In this document: positions 1-7,113 of the stretch, piece after piece
Layout: every line of letters begins with the position of its first letter
How positions within the stretch are numbered: the first letter of the stretch is position 1
Source: JANQNX01 sp965601665
GTDB taxonomy: Bacteria > Pseudomonadota > Gammaproteobacteria > Eutrophobiales > Eutrophobiaceae
Reading direction: 5' to 3'
Assembly (NCBI GenBank): GCA_965601665.1
Contig: OZ271833.1
Coordinates: 806,001-870,000 of the forward strand
DNA length: 64,000 bases
Program-made: the position numbers and the translations under genes
The notes under the pieces: model-generated
The model's input: only the letters and a program-made list of their open reading frames with translations
Databases searched by the model: none
What the model was told of the DNA's origin: nothing

Positions 1-1
1 G

Positions 2-184
2 ATTGACTGGGCCGCAGCCTACGAGGCGATTAACAATCCAACGGGTGTGCCCCGGGTGATTGGCATGTACTTGCCTGAAATCATGCAGGCAAAGGTAGAA
101 GAAAAATTACGAGAACAGATTACCCGGGCCAGGCAGGTTAATTTGAAACTGCAGCTTGATTCAGGCATTAATCTGGCCAATTAA
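2..184 (+). CDS. C-terminal fragment, possible L,D-transpeptidase
   Basis: Only the last 60 codons of this gene lie in the window. They read from base 2 without a stop to the TAA at 182-184. The fragment has a Trp near its start, a Gly-Val-Pro stretch and then a charged helix. This resembles the small domain that follows the YkuD catalytic domain in ErfK/YbiS-type L,D-transpeptidases, but no catalytic Cys is in view. Support also comes from the neighbour: the next gene is an Lpp/OprI-like lipoprotein ending in Lys, which is the substrate type these enzymes cross-link to peptidoglycan. The end of the gene is certain and the function is a guess from context and weak resemblance. Confidence 0.5.
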   Translation: MDWAAAYEAINNPTGVPRVIGMYLPEIMQAKVEEKLREQITRARQVNLKLQLDSGINLAN

Positions 185-218
185 AAAAGCCCCGAACTAT
201 TTCTAGCACGGGGCTTTT
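185..218. terminator. Bidirectional rho-independent terminator
   Basis: A perfect 10-bp stem (AAAAGCCCCG at 185-194, CGGGGCTTTT at 209-218) encloses a 14-nt loop. It has an A-run on the left and a T-run on the right, so it can stop transcripts from both sides. It sits directly between the convergent transpeptidase-like gene and the lipoprotein gene. Confidence 0.9.
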
Positions 219-238
219 CCAATCAACTGAAAAGTTAA

Positions 239-520
239 TTACTTCATCATTGCTTTTTGAAACATACGATCCAGCTTTTGTGAATTCGCATTACAGCATT
301 CCAGCGCTGCTTCAGCAGTAGACTGTGCTTCGCCGGCCGCGTAGGCAGCTTCAGAAGCGGTAGTATTAGCCACCTGGGCCAGGTTGTAAGCGTCATTCGC
401 TTTATCCATGGCGGCAGATGCCATTGCTTCTACTTCGGCAAGCTGGGTTGTTGGTGCACAACCACCAATCAGTCCAACAGATGCGGCAAGTAAGGTAACT
501 TTCAAGATATTAGATTGCAT
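239..520 (-). CDS. Lpp/OprI-like outer-membrane lipoprotein
   Basis: This 93-residue protein has a short hydrophobic signal with a lipobox-like Ile-Gly-Gly-Cys, so the mature protein would start at Cys21 (73 residues). The rest is an Ala-rich heptad-like helix with no Pro or Gly turn from about 27 to 70, as expected of a trimeric coiled coil. It ends in Met-Met-Lys. In E. coli Lpp the C-terminal Lys is the residue attached to peptidoglycan, so the same link is likely here. An adjacent Cys-Cys pair (75-76) follows the coiled coil. The family is the major outer-membrane lipoprotein. A GGGAGA ribosome site lies upstream of the ATG. The likely cross-linking enzyme is encoded convergently just next to it. 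Confidence 0.85.
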   Translation of the reverse strand: MQSNILKVTLLAASVGLIGGCAPTTQLAEVEAMASAAMDKANDAYNLAQVANTTASEAAYAAGEAQSTAEAALECCNANSQKLDRMFQKAMMK

Positions 521-682
521 AGTTCGTTCTCCCGTTAAACATATGCTGAGGTATTCCCCAGTTCTCCAGTTGTGGTTCGCTAATAATGGCTGATTTCAAA
601 TAGTTAATCAATTTTTATCCGGCAAAATTTGACGGATTTAACTAATTCAACGCCTGTTGCTATCAGCTAATACTGACATAGA

Positions 683-1057
683 TTACCAGGCTGTACCACC
701 GCCGGAACGGGCACTTTTCATACGATTATCAAACTGCTCAAACGTGAAACTGGTTAATGCCGCCTCGAATGATGACATGGGATTATCGGCACAGTAGCTA
801 TCTATCCATTCAAATATCTGATTTTCATTCATATTCCCTGTGATGCTGTAGGTATTATCGGTTAAAATATTATAAGCAGTAATGAATCCCTTCATATAAT
901 GCTTGTATTTGTCCGTATTACCTTCAGACATGTCTTTCTGCAGTCCAAAACAGGATTTTTTACCGGCCCCCCAGACAGCATAATTGCCACTGCTGTCAAT
1001 AGCGTAAACCTGACCTGAAATCAGCAAGCTCAGTAATAGTGATATCGTAAATCTCAT
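683..1057 (-). CDS. Small secreted protein, HdeA/Rap1a-like
   Basis: This 124-residue protein has a clear signal peptide (cleavage expected after the Val-Tyr-Ala at 17-19). Two Cys residues (36 and 89) could form a disulfide. The layout is an early Cys, a 'YMKGFITAYN' segment at 54-63, then 'IFEWIDSYCADNP' at 81-93. It recalls small periplasmic proteins of the HdeA / Rap1a-immunity type, where a Gly-Tyr segment precedes a Cys-containing helix. The resemblance is loose and I would not assign a function. No toxin gene is next to it, which argues against a T6SS immunity role here. It is a single gene 20 bp downstream of the aminotransferase start-to-stop direction and may be co-transcribed with it. 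Confidence 0.6.
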   Translation of the reverse strand: MRFTISLLLSLLISGQVYAIDSSGNYAVWGAGKKSCFGLQKDMSEGNTDKYKHYMKGFITAYNILTDNTYSITGNMNENQIFEWIDSYCADNPMSSFEAALTSFTFEQFDNRMKSARSGGGTAW

Positions 1058-1077
1058 ACTCTCTAACCTCGAATTTG

Positions 1078-2256
1078 TTACGTGATAATATTTTTAAGGC
1101 CGGTCGTTAATCGTTCAATCGCCGGTGCTGCCTGTTTTGGTGTGAGCGCACCGTAAGCAATACGCAGGTAGCAATCATCGTTCAGGCCGAATGTTTCTCC
1201 TGGAATTACGGCGATGCCGTGTTCCTTGATAAGTCTTTGTACCACAGTGAGGGCAGATAGTTCAGTCTGGCATCTCGCGAGGAAGTAGAATGCACCGCTG
1301 GTTTTAGTGAGTTGGCAGATATCGGAAATATCGTTAAATGCATCCAGCATGGTCGCTCTGACAGATTCGATGCTTGCCCGCTTCTTGTCACAATAGCTAC
1401 GACCTTCTGTTATCGCTGCCGTGGCGGCATCCTGGCTCACGCGGGTGGCACAAATCAGATTGGTGTCCTGGACCTTTGTTACTGCCATTTCCAGTTGCTC
1501 AGGGATTAGCATGTAGCCAATACGCCAGCTGGCAAAACCATAGGCCTTTGATAGAGAAAATAGTGATATGGTGTATTCATCTGCACCAGGGACAGATGCG
1601 GGCGAAAAGTGGCGTGCGCCATCATAGGTAAAATACTCATAGGCCTCGTCAGAGATATGAAACAGGCCCCTGTCTTTACATAGTTGATTTATTGCCGTCA
1701 GCGTTGCTTCCTTGTAGACAGCACCGGTAGGGTTGTTCGGCGAGACGGTAACGATGGCACGGCTACGTTCACTAATAACCTCATCCAGTGCGTCGAGAAC
1801 TGGCTGGTATTGTTCGTCACAGTCTACACATACCGGCGTACAATCCAGCATTGTCACCGCCATTTCATGATTGAAGTAGTAAGGTCGCAATAGAATGACC
1901 TCATCGCCCACGTCGGTGATGGCCAGGAGCGCATTAAGAAATGCCATGTTGGAGCCTGCTGTAACAATAATACGTTGTCTACCATTGACGTCGATCCGAT
2001 TGTCCTGAAGCAATTTCCGAGAGATGGCCTGACGCAACTCTGCAGTACCAGCCACATCACCATATACATGATAGTTCTGGTCCTGGATTACATTTCTGGC
2101 GCTGCGTAACGCAACCTCAGGTGGTGGGTAGTAAACCACTCCCTGGCCAAGGGATAATGTTCCGGGCGTCGCACTGAGCCACGCAGTTACTTGCGGAATG
2201 ACAGGATGCTGGACACGTTGTAGTCGATGACTGCATCTGAAAATGCGGTCGTTCAT
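1078..2256 (-). CDS. PLP-dependent aminotransferase, class I/II
   Basis: The 392-residue product is a fold-type I aminotransferase, cytosolic and PLP-dependent. Visible landmarks are the 'SPNNPTG' loop (172-178) that holds the cofactor, 'DEAYE' (203-207), and the Schiff-base lysine K237 in 'SLSKAYGF', followed by the phosphate-binding 'WRIGYM' (244-249). A 'YLRIAYG' near the C-terminus supplies the substrate-carboxylate Arg. The length matches the aspartate/alanine/aromatic aminotransferase group. The substrate cannot be read from the sequence and no biosynthetic partner is adjacent. The ATG at 2256 fits the family's usual N-terminus. Confidence 0.9.
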   Translation of the reverse strand: MNDRIFRCSHRLQRVQHPVIPQVTAWLSATPGTLSLGQGVVYYPPPEVALRSARNVIQDQNYHVYGDVAGTAELRQAISRKLLQDNRIDVNGRQRIIVTAGSNMAFLNALLAITDVGDEVILLRPYYFNHEMAVTMLDCTPVCVDCDEQYQPVLDALDEVISERSRAIVTVSPNNPTGAVYKEATLTAINQLCKDRGLFHISDEAYEYFTYDGARHFSPASVPGADEYTISLFSLSKAYGFASWRIGYMLIPEQLEMAVTKVQDTNLICATRVSQDAATAAITEGRSYCDKKRASIESVRATMLDAFNDISDICQLTKTSGAFYFLARCQTELSALTVVQRLIKEHGIAVIPGETFGLNDDCYLRIAYGALTPKQAAPAIERLTTGLKNIIT

Positions 2257-2287
2257 GTGGGCCGGCCCGGGTAAGGCATCGCAAAAT

Positions 2288-2860
2288 TTAATTTTCTGCG
2301 AATGGCATGCGCCGACCTGAAAACTGGCTTTTCAAAAACTCCATCTGGTCGACGAGTATGCGCCGGTTGGATAACGCCAGGTATTCCGCCCAGTTGGGAA
2401 TATAGGGTATTGCCAATAATGGCATGTTTGCATCTTCCGGGGTCCGACTGCCTTTGCGGGTATTGCAACTTTTACATGCCGTCACTACGTTTGACCAACG
2501 ATCGCGACCGCCCCTGGATATAGGTACAACATGGTCCCTGGTAAGCAGGCTATCGTTATATTTGGTTCCGCAATACATGCACAGGTATGCATCACGAAAG
2601 AAAAGTTCACGATTCGTAAGCGGCGGAATTGTACGTTTGATATGTTTTGACTGCTTTGAACGCTTGATGGCTATGATTGAGTTGATTTCGACCGAAGAAC
2701 GCAGGCCGGTAGCCCTTGAAGTGCCACCGTAAAATCGAAATACACGTTCACCGGCTGTCCAGGCAATCATTTCCCTGCTGTACAGGTTGACTGCATCCTG
2801 CCAGGGAATCCATCTTACCGGCGAACCGGATATATCCAGTCGTAAAATCAGTGGTGTCAT
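2288..2860 (-). CDS. HNH endonuclease family protein
   Basis: I start this gene at the ATG at 2858-2860 (190 residues), since the upstream extension lacks family character. The C-terminal half is a zinc-finger-type HNH domain: Cys94-x2-Cys97, then 'RDHVVP' with Asp109-His110, Asn124 and Cys129-x2-Cys132 followed by a Lys/Arg-rich stretch. All expected metal and catalytic positions are present. Proteins of this type are widespread single-copy chromosomal genes in gammaproteobacteria, so it need not be a mobile homing enzyme. It is transcribed divergently from mazG, with about 110 bp between starts. The cellular substrate is unknown. Confidence 0.85.
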   Translation of the reverse strand: MTPLILRLDISGSPVRWIPWQDAVNLYSREMIAWTAGERVFRFYGGTSRATGLRSSVEINSIIAIKRSKQSKHIKRTIPPLTNRELFFRDAYLCMYCGTKYNDSLLTRDHVVPISRGGRDRWSNVVTACKSCNTRKGSRTPEDANMPLLAIPYIPNWAEYLALSNRRILVDQMEFLKSQFSGRRMPFAEN

Positions 2861-2968
2861 ATATCTGTAATCGACAAAACAACTTAAGTCATTTTGTCGA
2901 AGCAACCTTTGTTGGTAACTTCGTGTTATGTTGTATGCGAAACAAATACACAGGTCAAGTCTATTACC

Positions 2969-3748
2969 ATGAAAGAGTTGGAAAAACTGTTGTCGATCAT
3001 GAAATCGTTACGCGATCCTGAAAACGGCTGTCCATGGGACAGGGAACAGACAATTTCTTCTATCAGTGGGTTCACAATCGAAGAAGCATATGAAGTAATC
3101 GATGCAATTGAAAATGGCTCAATGGATGATTTGCGAGATGAGCTGGGTGATCTGCTTTTTCATATTATTTTTTATGCAGAAATGGCTGCAGAACAAGGCG
3201 CGTTTGATTTTCAGGAACTGGCGGCAAAGGCAGCCGAAAAACTTGAACGACGCCATCCTCACGTATTTGCAGGGCTGGACGTCAAAGACAGCAATGAAGT
3301 AAAGAAAATCTGGGAGCAGAACAAACAGAAAGAGCGGCCATCCCGACAAGACAGTTTGCTTCTGGATGATGTCAGTTCAAATCAGCCTGCCATGTTACGT
3401 GCCCTGAAATTACAAAAGCGAGCTGCCGGCGTCGGCTTTGACTGGGATCATCGTGATGCAATTCTTGAGAAGGTAGAAGAAGAAATGCAGGAGTTGAAAG
3501 AGTCGATAACAAATGACGATCCACCTGAACGCATTGCCGAGGAGTTAGGGGACCTTGTATTTTGTTGTATTAACCTCGCACGACATTATCACCTGAATCC
3601 TGAAACAGTATTACGTAACACCAATAACAAATTTGTTAAACGTTTTAATTATATTGAAACGACGCTCAGGGCAGATAACAGGTCATTGTCCGATTCATCG
3701 CTATCGGAAATGGATGAACTTTGGAACAAGGCCAAGGGCAGGGCCTAG
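2969..3748 (+). CDS. mazG: Nucleoside triphosphate pyrophosphohydrolase MazG
   Basis: The protein hydrolyses (d)NTPs to monophosphate and pyrophosphate, a house-cleaning role that also affects ppGpp responses in E. coli. The start is the ATG at 2969, which gives 259 residues and the standard opening 'MKELEKLLSIM'. The first all-alpha MazG repeat has 'CPWDREQT' (21-28), 'IEEAYE' (37-42) and 'DELGDLLFHI' (57-66), the Mg-binding ExxE/ExxD set. The second repeat has 'EEEMQELKE' and 'EELGDLVF'. Both repeats look intact. Its stop codon shares the palindrome CTAG (3745-3748) with the convergent gene's stop. Confidence 0.95.
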   Translation: MKELEKLLSIMKSLRDPENGCPWDREQTISSISGFTIEEAYEVIDAIENGSMDDLRDELGDLLFHIIFYAEMAAEQGAFDFQELAAKAAEKLERRHPHVFAGLDVKDSNEVKKIWEQNKQKERPSRQDSLLLDDVSSNQPAMLRALKLQKRAAGVGFDWDHRDAILEKVEEEMQELKESITNDDPPERIAEELGDLVFCCINLARHYHLNPETVLRNTNNKFVKRFNYIETTLRADNRSLSDSSLSEMDELWNKAKGRA

Positions 3749-4035
3749 CGCGGTGTCCTGTAACGATCACTGCCAATCAAGCGGCCCCTGGCATCAAATC
3801 GGAACTCGGTAATCCACTTGCCATTTCCCCTTGTGCCAGGAATGTAGAACCACGTTTTATCAAAAATGGTGTCGAAGCGGTCAATAGTTAAGGTTTCGTG
3901 GTCGTAAGGCCCGAGCAGGTAAAGTATTTCGGCCTCAGTCATGCCGTTGCGGATTTTAATAAAGTCGCGCATATTAACTTCACCGGCAACGGCATGAACA
4001 CTCGCTAGCAACAATGATAAGAGGAGGATTTTCAT
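3745..4035 (-). CDS. Small periplasmic protein with BamE-like motif
   Basis: The 96-residue product has a signal peptide (residues 1-18, Val-Ala-Gly before Glu19). The core is 'IRNGMTEAEILYLLGPYD' (28-45). Its Gly-Met-Thr-x5-Leu-x2-Leu-Gly-x-Pro pattern is the hallmark of the SmpA/BamE/OmlA fold. A Trp/Tyr/Phe-rich beta segment and 'FDARGRLIGSDRYR' follow. It has no lipobox Cys, so it is not BamE itself. Small soluble relatives with this motif occur in many proteobacteria and their roles are unknown. It overlaps the end of mazG by 4 bp. Confidence 0.7.
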   Translation of the reverse strand: MKILLLSLLLASVHAVAGEVNMRDFIKIRNGMTEAEILYLLGPYDHETLTIDRFDTIFDKTWFYIPGTRGNGKWITEFRFDARGRLIGSDRYRTPR

Positions 4036-4087
4036 TCTATAACTACCTGTAGATTCAGAGTGATCGCTGGCGGCAAAGGTTCAACCC

Positions 4088-4116
4088 AAAAAAAAAGGTG
4101 CATGTATAAATGCACC
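4088..4116 (-). terminator. Rho-independent terminator, minus strand
   Basis: The stem GGTGCAT (4097-4103) / ATGCACC (4110-4116) with a 6-nt loop is followed, on the minus strand, by nine T (the A-run 4088-4096). It ends transcripts coming from folE2, about 180 bp after that gene's stop. Confidence 0.85.
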
Positions 4117-4145
4117 CTTAGGATAACTATATAAAAAGGGGGAGG

Positions 4146-4167
4146 AGATATAGTCAATACTATATCT
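4146..4167. other. Perfect 9-bp inverted repeat downstream of folE2
   Basis: Arms AGATATAGT (4146-4154) and ACTATATCT (4159-4167) are separated by CAAT. The dyad lies in the 264-bp spacer between folE2 and the small periplasmic gene, upstream of the terminator at 4088-4116. It could be an mRNA 3' structure or a protein site. The rest of the spacer (4168-4299) shows nothing else I can name. Confidence 0.5.
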
Positions 4168-4299
4168 GCATGAGGCGTGCCAATTTCGCTGAGCTTAATA
4201 AAATCAATAAGTTATAATTACTGGCTTGCAAGAATTGAACATTTTATTCTGTAAGCGGCAAGATACTGACGCACCATGCCGACAATGACATGACGCTGT

Positions 4300-5127
4300 C
4301 TAGTTTGCCCCGCGCCAGATTTCCTTTTGTTCCTTGTCAAAAGACAACATGGCATAAGCGGAATGGTTGTGTATAGATTCAAAATTTTCTGATTCAACCG
4401 CGTATGCAGCTATGCGTTCTTCATCATTAAATTTCACTGCCACATCTCTGACAATATCTTCAACAAACTTCGGATTGTCGTAGGCCTTTTCAGTGACGTA
4501 TTTTTCATCGGGACGCTTTAACAGACCATAAAGTTCACATGAGGCCACGTTTTCGATGATATCGATGAGCTCTTCTATCCAGATGAAGTCCCGCATTTTT
4601 ACGCAGGCGGTAATGTGAGAACGTTGATTATGCGCGCCATAATCAGAAATGTTCTTTGAACAGGGGCACAGCGATGTAACCGGAACCATGACTTTAACAA
4701 GTACCTGCGGTTTACCTTCCTCTATCGTGCCGATGAAGGTGACCTGATAATCCATCAGGCTTTTAACACCGGACACTGGTGCGGCCTTGTTGACGAAATA
4801 GGGAAATGACATTTCTATATTGCCGGATTCGGCATTCAGTAGCTCTGTCATCTCCTCGATCATTCGCTTGAAGGACTGTACTGTAATTTCGTATTCATGA
4901 TGGTTCAGTATTTCCACGAACCGTGACATGTGCGTGCCCTTGTATTTATCAGGCAGGTTCACATACATATTAAAATTGGCAACCGTATGCTGTTCCCGTC
5001 CGGAACGGTCACTTACGACAACAGGGTGTTTAATATCCTTGATGCCGACCTTGTCAATGGGGATATGCCGATTATCCTTGCTGCTTTGAATATCCGGTAT
5101 CGTTTTTGTTGGAGCTGCTTGTGTCAT
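4300..5127 (-). CDS. folE2: GTP cyclohydrolase FolE2 (type IB)
   Basis: FolE2 converts GTP to 7,8-dihydroneopterin triphosphate, the first step to tetrahydrofolate and to queuosine. The 275-residue length is typical. The active-site pieces are present: 'SLCPCSK' with Cys154/Cys156, 'GAHNQRSH' (164-171), and the long 'CELYGLLKRPDEKYVTEKAYDNPKF' block (197-221, key residues Glu198, Tyr210, Glu213). In some bacteria folE2 is a zinc-starvation spare for FolE1, but I see no Zur-type dyad upstream, and in many gammaproteobacteria it is the only enzyme. It follows xseB-ispA on the same strand after about 120 bp. Confidence 0.95.
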   Translation of the reverse strand: MTQAAPTKTIPDIQSSKDNRHIPIDKVGIKDIKHPVVVSDRSGREQHTVANFNMYVNLPDKYKGTHMSRFVEILNHHEYEITVQSFKRMIEEMTELLNAESGNIEMSFPYFVNKAAPVSGVKSLMDYQVTFIGTIEEGKPQVLVKVMVPVTSLCPCSKNISDYGAHNQRSHITACVKMRDFIWIEELIDIIENVASCELYGLLKRPDEKYVTEKAYDNPKFVEDIVRDVAVKFNDEERIAAYAVESENFESIHNHSAYAMLSFDKEQKEIWRGAN

Positions 5128-5250
5128 AAGGCATCTAATTCCAAATTATTACTGAAGTATATCAATGTTTTATTCAGACAGGGCGCGAGATTCTACTCTT
5201 TTTATGGAGACATTCCATTCAAATTCAATGATAACGTCAATAGTCAGCGG

Positions 5251-6144
5251 CTATTTATTACGTTTTACAATAAAGTCGGCTATTGCGCGTAGCGTGTCTG
5301 CTTTTTTATCAAATACTTCAAGGGCTTGGAGGGCCTTGTTATACAACTCCTCAGCTGCCTGCTTGGCACCGCCAAGGCCAAGCAGGTTAGGATAGGTTGG
5401 TTTATTCTGTTCGAGATCGGAGCCCTGTGGTTTGCCCAGGGTTTCTGTATCGCTTTCAATGTCGAGAATGTCGTCCTTGATTTGAAATGCAAGGCCAATA
5501 CATTTGGCAAATCGGGAAATTCTGTCATAGCTATCGGCGTCTATATTCTCCACTGACAGGGCGCCAAGCTGCGCGCTGGCGAGGATCAAGGCACCTGTTT
5601 TATGAATGTGCATATTTTCCAGTTCGGCGATATTCAGTGATTTACCGACCGAGGCAAGATCAATGGCCTGTCCTCCAGCCATACCCCTTGAACCGCTGGC
5701 AATGGCAAGGGTATTGAGCATCCTGATACGTTGCTGATCATTGACCTTGATATCAGGGTCATCAGCGAGAATATGAAAGGCAAGGGCTTGCAGCGCATCC
5801 CCTGCCAATATCGCAGTGGCATCGTCATAGGCCTTGTGGCAGGTGGGGCGTCCGCGGCGCAAATCATCATTATCCATCGCCGGCAAGTCATCATGTATCA
5901 AGGAATACGCATGTATCATTTCTACCGCGCAGGCAGGTCCATTCAGCTGGGTCAAATCAATCCCGAAGGCCTCACCGGTTGCATAAACAAGTACGGGTCG
6001 GATGCGTTTACCATCACCAAGTACAGAATAGCGCATGGCTTCATGCAGTAGTTCCGGTTGTATAGTGCTGGCAGGAAGCCAATGATCCAGTGCTTTGCCT
6101 ACGGCATCCTGGTAGGCCTCCAGGCGTGATGAAAAATCAGTCAT
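5251..6144 (-). CDS. ispA: Farnesyl diphosphate synthase (IspA)
   Basis: The product condenses DMAPP/GPP with IPP to farnesyl diphosphate for quinones and undecaprenyl carriers. It has 297 residues, normal for IspA. The first aspartate-rich motif is 'DDLPAMDNDD' (85-94) and the second is 'DDILDIESD' in the C-terminal half. 'GKRIRP' (45-50) binds IPP. The ATG shares one base with the xseB stop (TAATG), so the two are translationally coupled. In many gammaproteobacteria dxs follows ispA. Here dxs is missing and folE2 follows instead. Confidence 0.95.
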   Translation of the reverse strand: MTDFSSRLEAYQDAVGKALDHWLPASTIQPELLHEAMRYSVLGDGKRIRPVLVYATGEAFGIDLTQLNGPACAVEMIHAYSLIHDDLPAMDNDDLRRGRPTCHKAYDDATAILAGDALQALAFHILADDPDIKVNDQQRIRMLNTLAIASGSRGMAGGQAIDLASVGKSLNIAELENMHIHKTGALILASAQLGALSVENIDADSYDRISRFAKCIGLAFQIKDDILDIESDTETLGKPQGSDLEQNKPTYPNLLGLGGAKQAAEELYNKALQALEVFDKKADTLRAIADFIVKRNK

Positions 6145-6389
6145 TAATCCTGATTCTCATCGGCATTAAAATCTGCCATCTCATGCTTACCATTTTGTTC
6201 CAGTAACAGTTTTACCTTTTGTTCTGCCTCGGTCAGTGCCTGCTGACAGTTCCTGGTCAAGACAATACCCCGTTCGAAGCACTTCAATGACTCTTCCAGT
6301 GAAAGGTCACCCTGTTCCATCTGTTCAACCAGGGTTTCCAGTTCGGCGAGTGTTTTTTCGAAATTGATTGAATTGCTTTTTTTAGCCAC
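6144..6389 (-). CDS. xseB: Exodeoxyribonuclease VII small subunit
   Basis: I place the start at the GTG 6387-6389. An AAGGGA ribosome site precedes it at good spacing and it gives 81 residues, the normal XseB size. The ATG further upstream adds a hydrophobic stretch foreign to the family. The body 'FEKTLAELETLVEQMEQGDL' followed by 'SLEESLKCFERGI' is diagnostic of XseB, a helical hairpin that joins XseA to degrade single-stranded DNA. It leads the xseB-ispA pair with a 1-base stop/start overlap. Confidence 0.95.
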   Translation of the reverse strand: MAKKSNSINFEKTLAELETLVEQMEQGDLSLEESLKCFERGIVLTRNCQQALTEAEQKVKLLLEQNGKHEMADFNADENQD

Positions 6390-6483
6390 GCGATTCCCTT
6401 GAGTTATGTCACTGAAAAAACGCGCATATATTAGCACCAGTAGGGCGCTTTGCCAGCATGCACGACAAACTTTACGTGAACAC

Positions 6484-6497
6484 TGCGGTATACCGCA
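6484..6497. promoter_or_regulatory. 14-bp perfect palindrome upstream of rbr promoter
   Basis: TGCGGTATACCGCA is a perfect palindrome ending 4 bp before the -35 hexamer of the rubrerythrin promoter. Its position suits an activator or a second repressor site. The binding protein is unknown. Confidence 0.5.
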
Positions 6498-6501
6498 TTC
6501 G

Positions 6502-6530
6502 TTGACAGTAATTAGGTGCTGGGCTAGAGT
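6502..6530 (+). promoter_or_regulatory. Sigma-70-type promoter for rubrerythrin
   Basis: A consensus -35 TTGACA (6502-6507) and a -10 TAGAGT (6525-6530, 4 of 6) are separated by exactly 17 bp. The start of transcription would be near 6537, about 65 bp before the rbr ATG. Confidence 0.7.
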
Positions 6531-6539
6531 TTAATGAAA

Positions 6540-6556
6540 ATTAGACACAGTCTAAT
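6540..6556. promoter_or_regulatory. Operator-like dyad at rbr transcription start
   Basis: ATTAGAC-ACA-GTCTAAT is a perfect 7+3+7 inverted repeat. It would cover about +4 to +20 of the predicted transcript, a classic place for a repressor. The AGAC/GTCT core recalls sites of Rrf2-type or other winged-helix regulators, but I cannot name the protein. Confidence 0.65.
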
Positions 6557-6602
6557 CATGATAAAAGCTATCTGAAATAGTGGATACCAGAGGAGAAATA
6601 CC

Positions 6603-7022
6603 ATGGATTTAAAAGGCTCTAAAACCGAAGAAAACCTCAAGGCTGCTTTTGCCGGTGAATCACAAGCCAATCGTCGCTATCTTTATTTTGCACAAAAAGC
6701 CGATGTTGAGGGCTTTAATGATGTTTCCGCCGTTTTTCGTTCTACTGCAGAAGGTGAAACTGGCCATGCTCATGGTCATCTTGAATACCTGGAAGCCGTT
6801 GGCGACCCGGCCACAGGTGAACCTATCGGTACCACCGATCTGAACCTGAAGGCAGCGATCGCTGGTGAAACGCATGAATACACTGATATGTATCCCGGGA
6901 TGGCGAAGACCGCCCGTGATGAGGGTTTTGATGAAATCGCTGACTGGTTTGAAACCCTGGCAAAGGCTGAGCGTTCACACGCAAATCGATTCCAGAAAGC
7001 ACTGGATTCATTGGCTGCCTAA
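6603..7022 (+). CDS. Rubrerythrin family protein, no rubredoxin domain
   Basis: This 139-residue ferritin-like four-helix protein carries a full di-iron ligand set: Glu19, Glu52 with His55 (ExxH), Glu89/Glu92, and Glu123 with His126 (ExxH). Such proteins reduce hydrogen peroxide in the cytoplasm. Classical rubrerythrin has a C-terminal rubredoxin with CxxC pairs. Here there is none, so electrons must come from a partner. An AGGAG ribosome site precedes the ATG. It is the first gene of a set with an Fe-S oxidoreductase-like protein and a DUF3501 protein. A terminator lies between it and the next gene, so rbr may be made in excess over the downstream genes. Confidence 0.9.
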   Translation: MDLKGSKTEENLKAAFAGESQANRRYLYFAQKADVEGFNDVSAVFRSTAEGETGHAHGHLEYLEAVGDPATGEPIGTTDLNLKAAIAGETHEYTDMYPGMAKTARDEGFDEIADWFETLAKAERSHANRFQKALDSLAA

Positions 7023-7043
7023 GCCCGACACTGTTGTTACTTT

Positions 7044-7076
7044 ATGAGCCGGGATTTTCCCGGCTCATTCCGTTTT
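7044..7076 (+). terminator. Terminator or attenuator after rubrerythrin
   Basis: An 11-bp perfect stem (ATGAGCCGGGA 7044-7054, TCCCGGCTCAT 7058-7068) with a 3-nt loop is followed by TCCGTTTT. The T-tract is short, so read-through into the Fe-S protein gene is possible. Confidence 0.75.
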
Positions 7077-7113
7077 AGGACGGGTTTTTAAACTACACTG
7101 GCAGGATTACGTA

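Noticed and set aside
683..1057. T6SS immunity protein
   Set aside because: The resemblance to Rap1a-type proteins is weak, and no effector or T6SS gene is next to it.
2288..2860. HNH gene as a mobile homing endonuclease
   Set aside because: No intron, intein or insertion boundary is visible, and HNH proteins of this layout are ordinary chromosomal genes in gammaproteobacteria.
2969..3748. mazG as part of a toxin-antitoxin locus
   Set aside because: No MazE/MazF-like genes flank it, and the protein is the two-repeat housekeeping form.
4300..5250. Zur-regulated folE2
   Set aside because: I looked for an AT-rich Zur-type palindrome in the 123-bp upstream spacer and found none.
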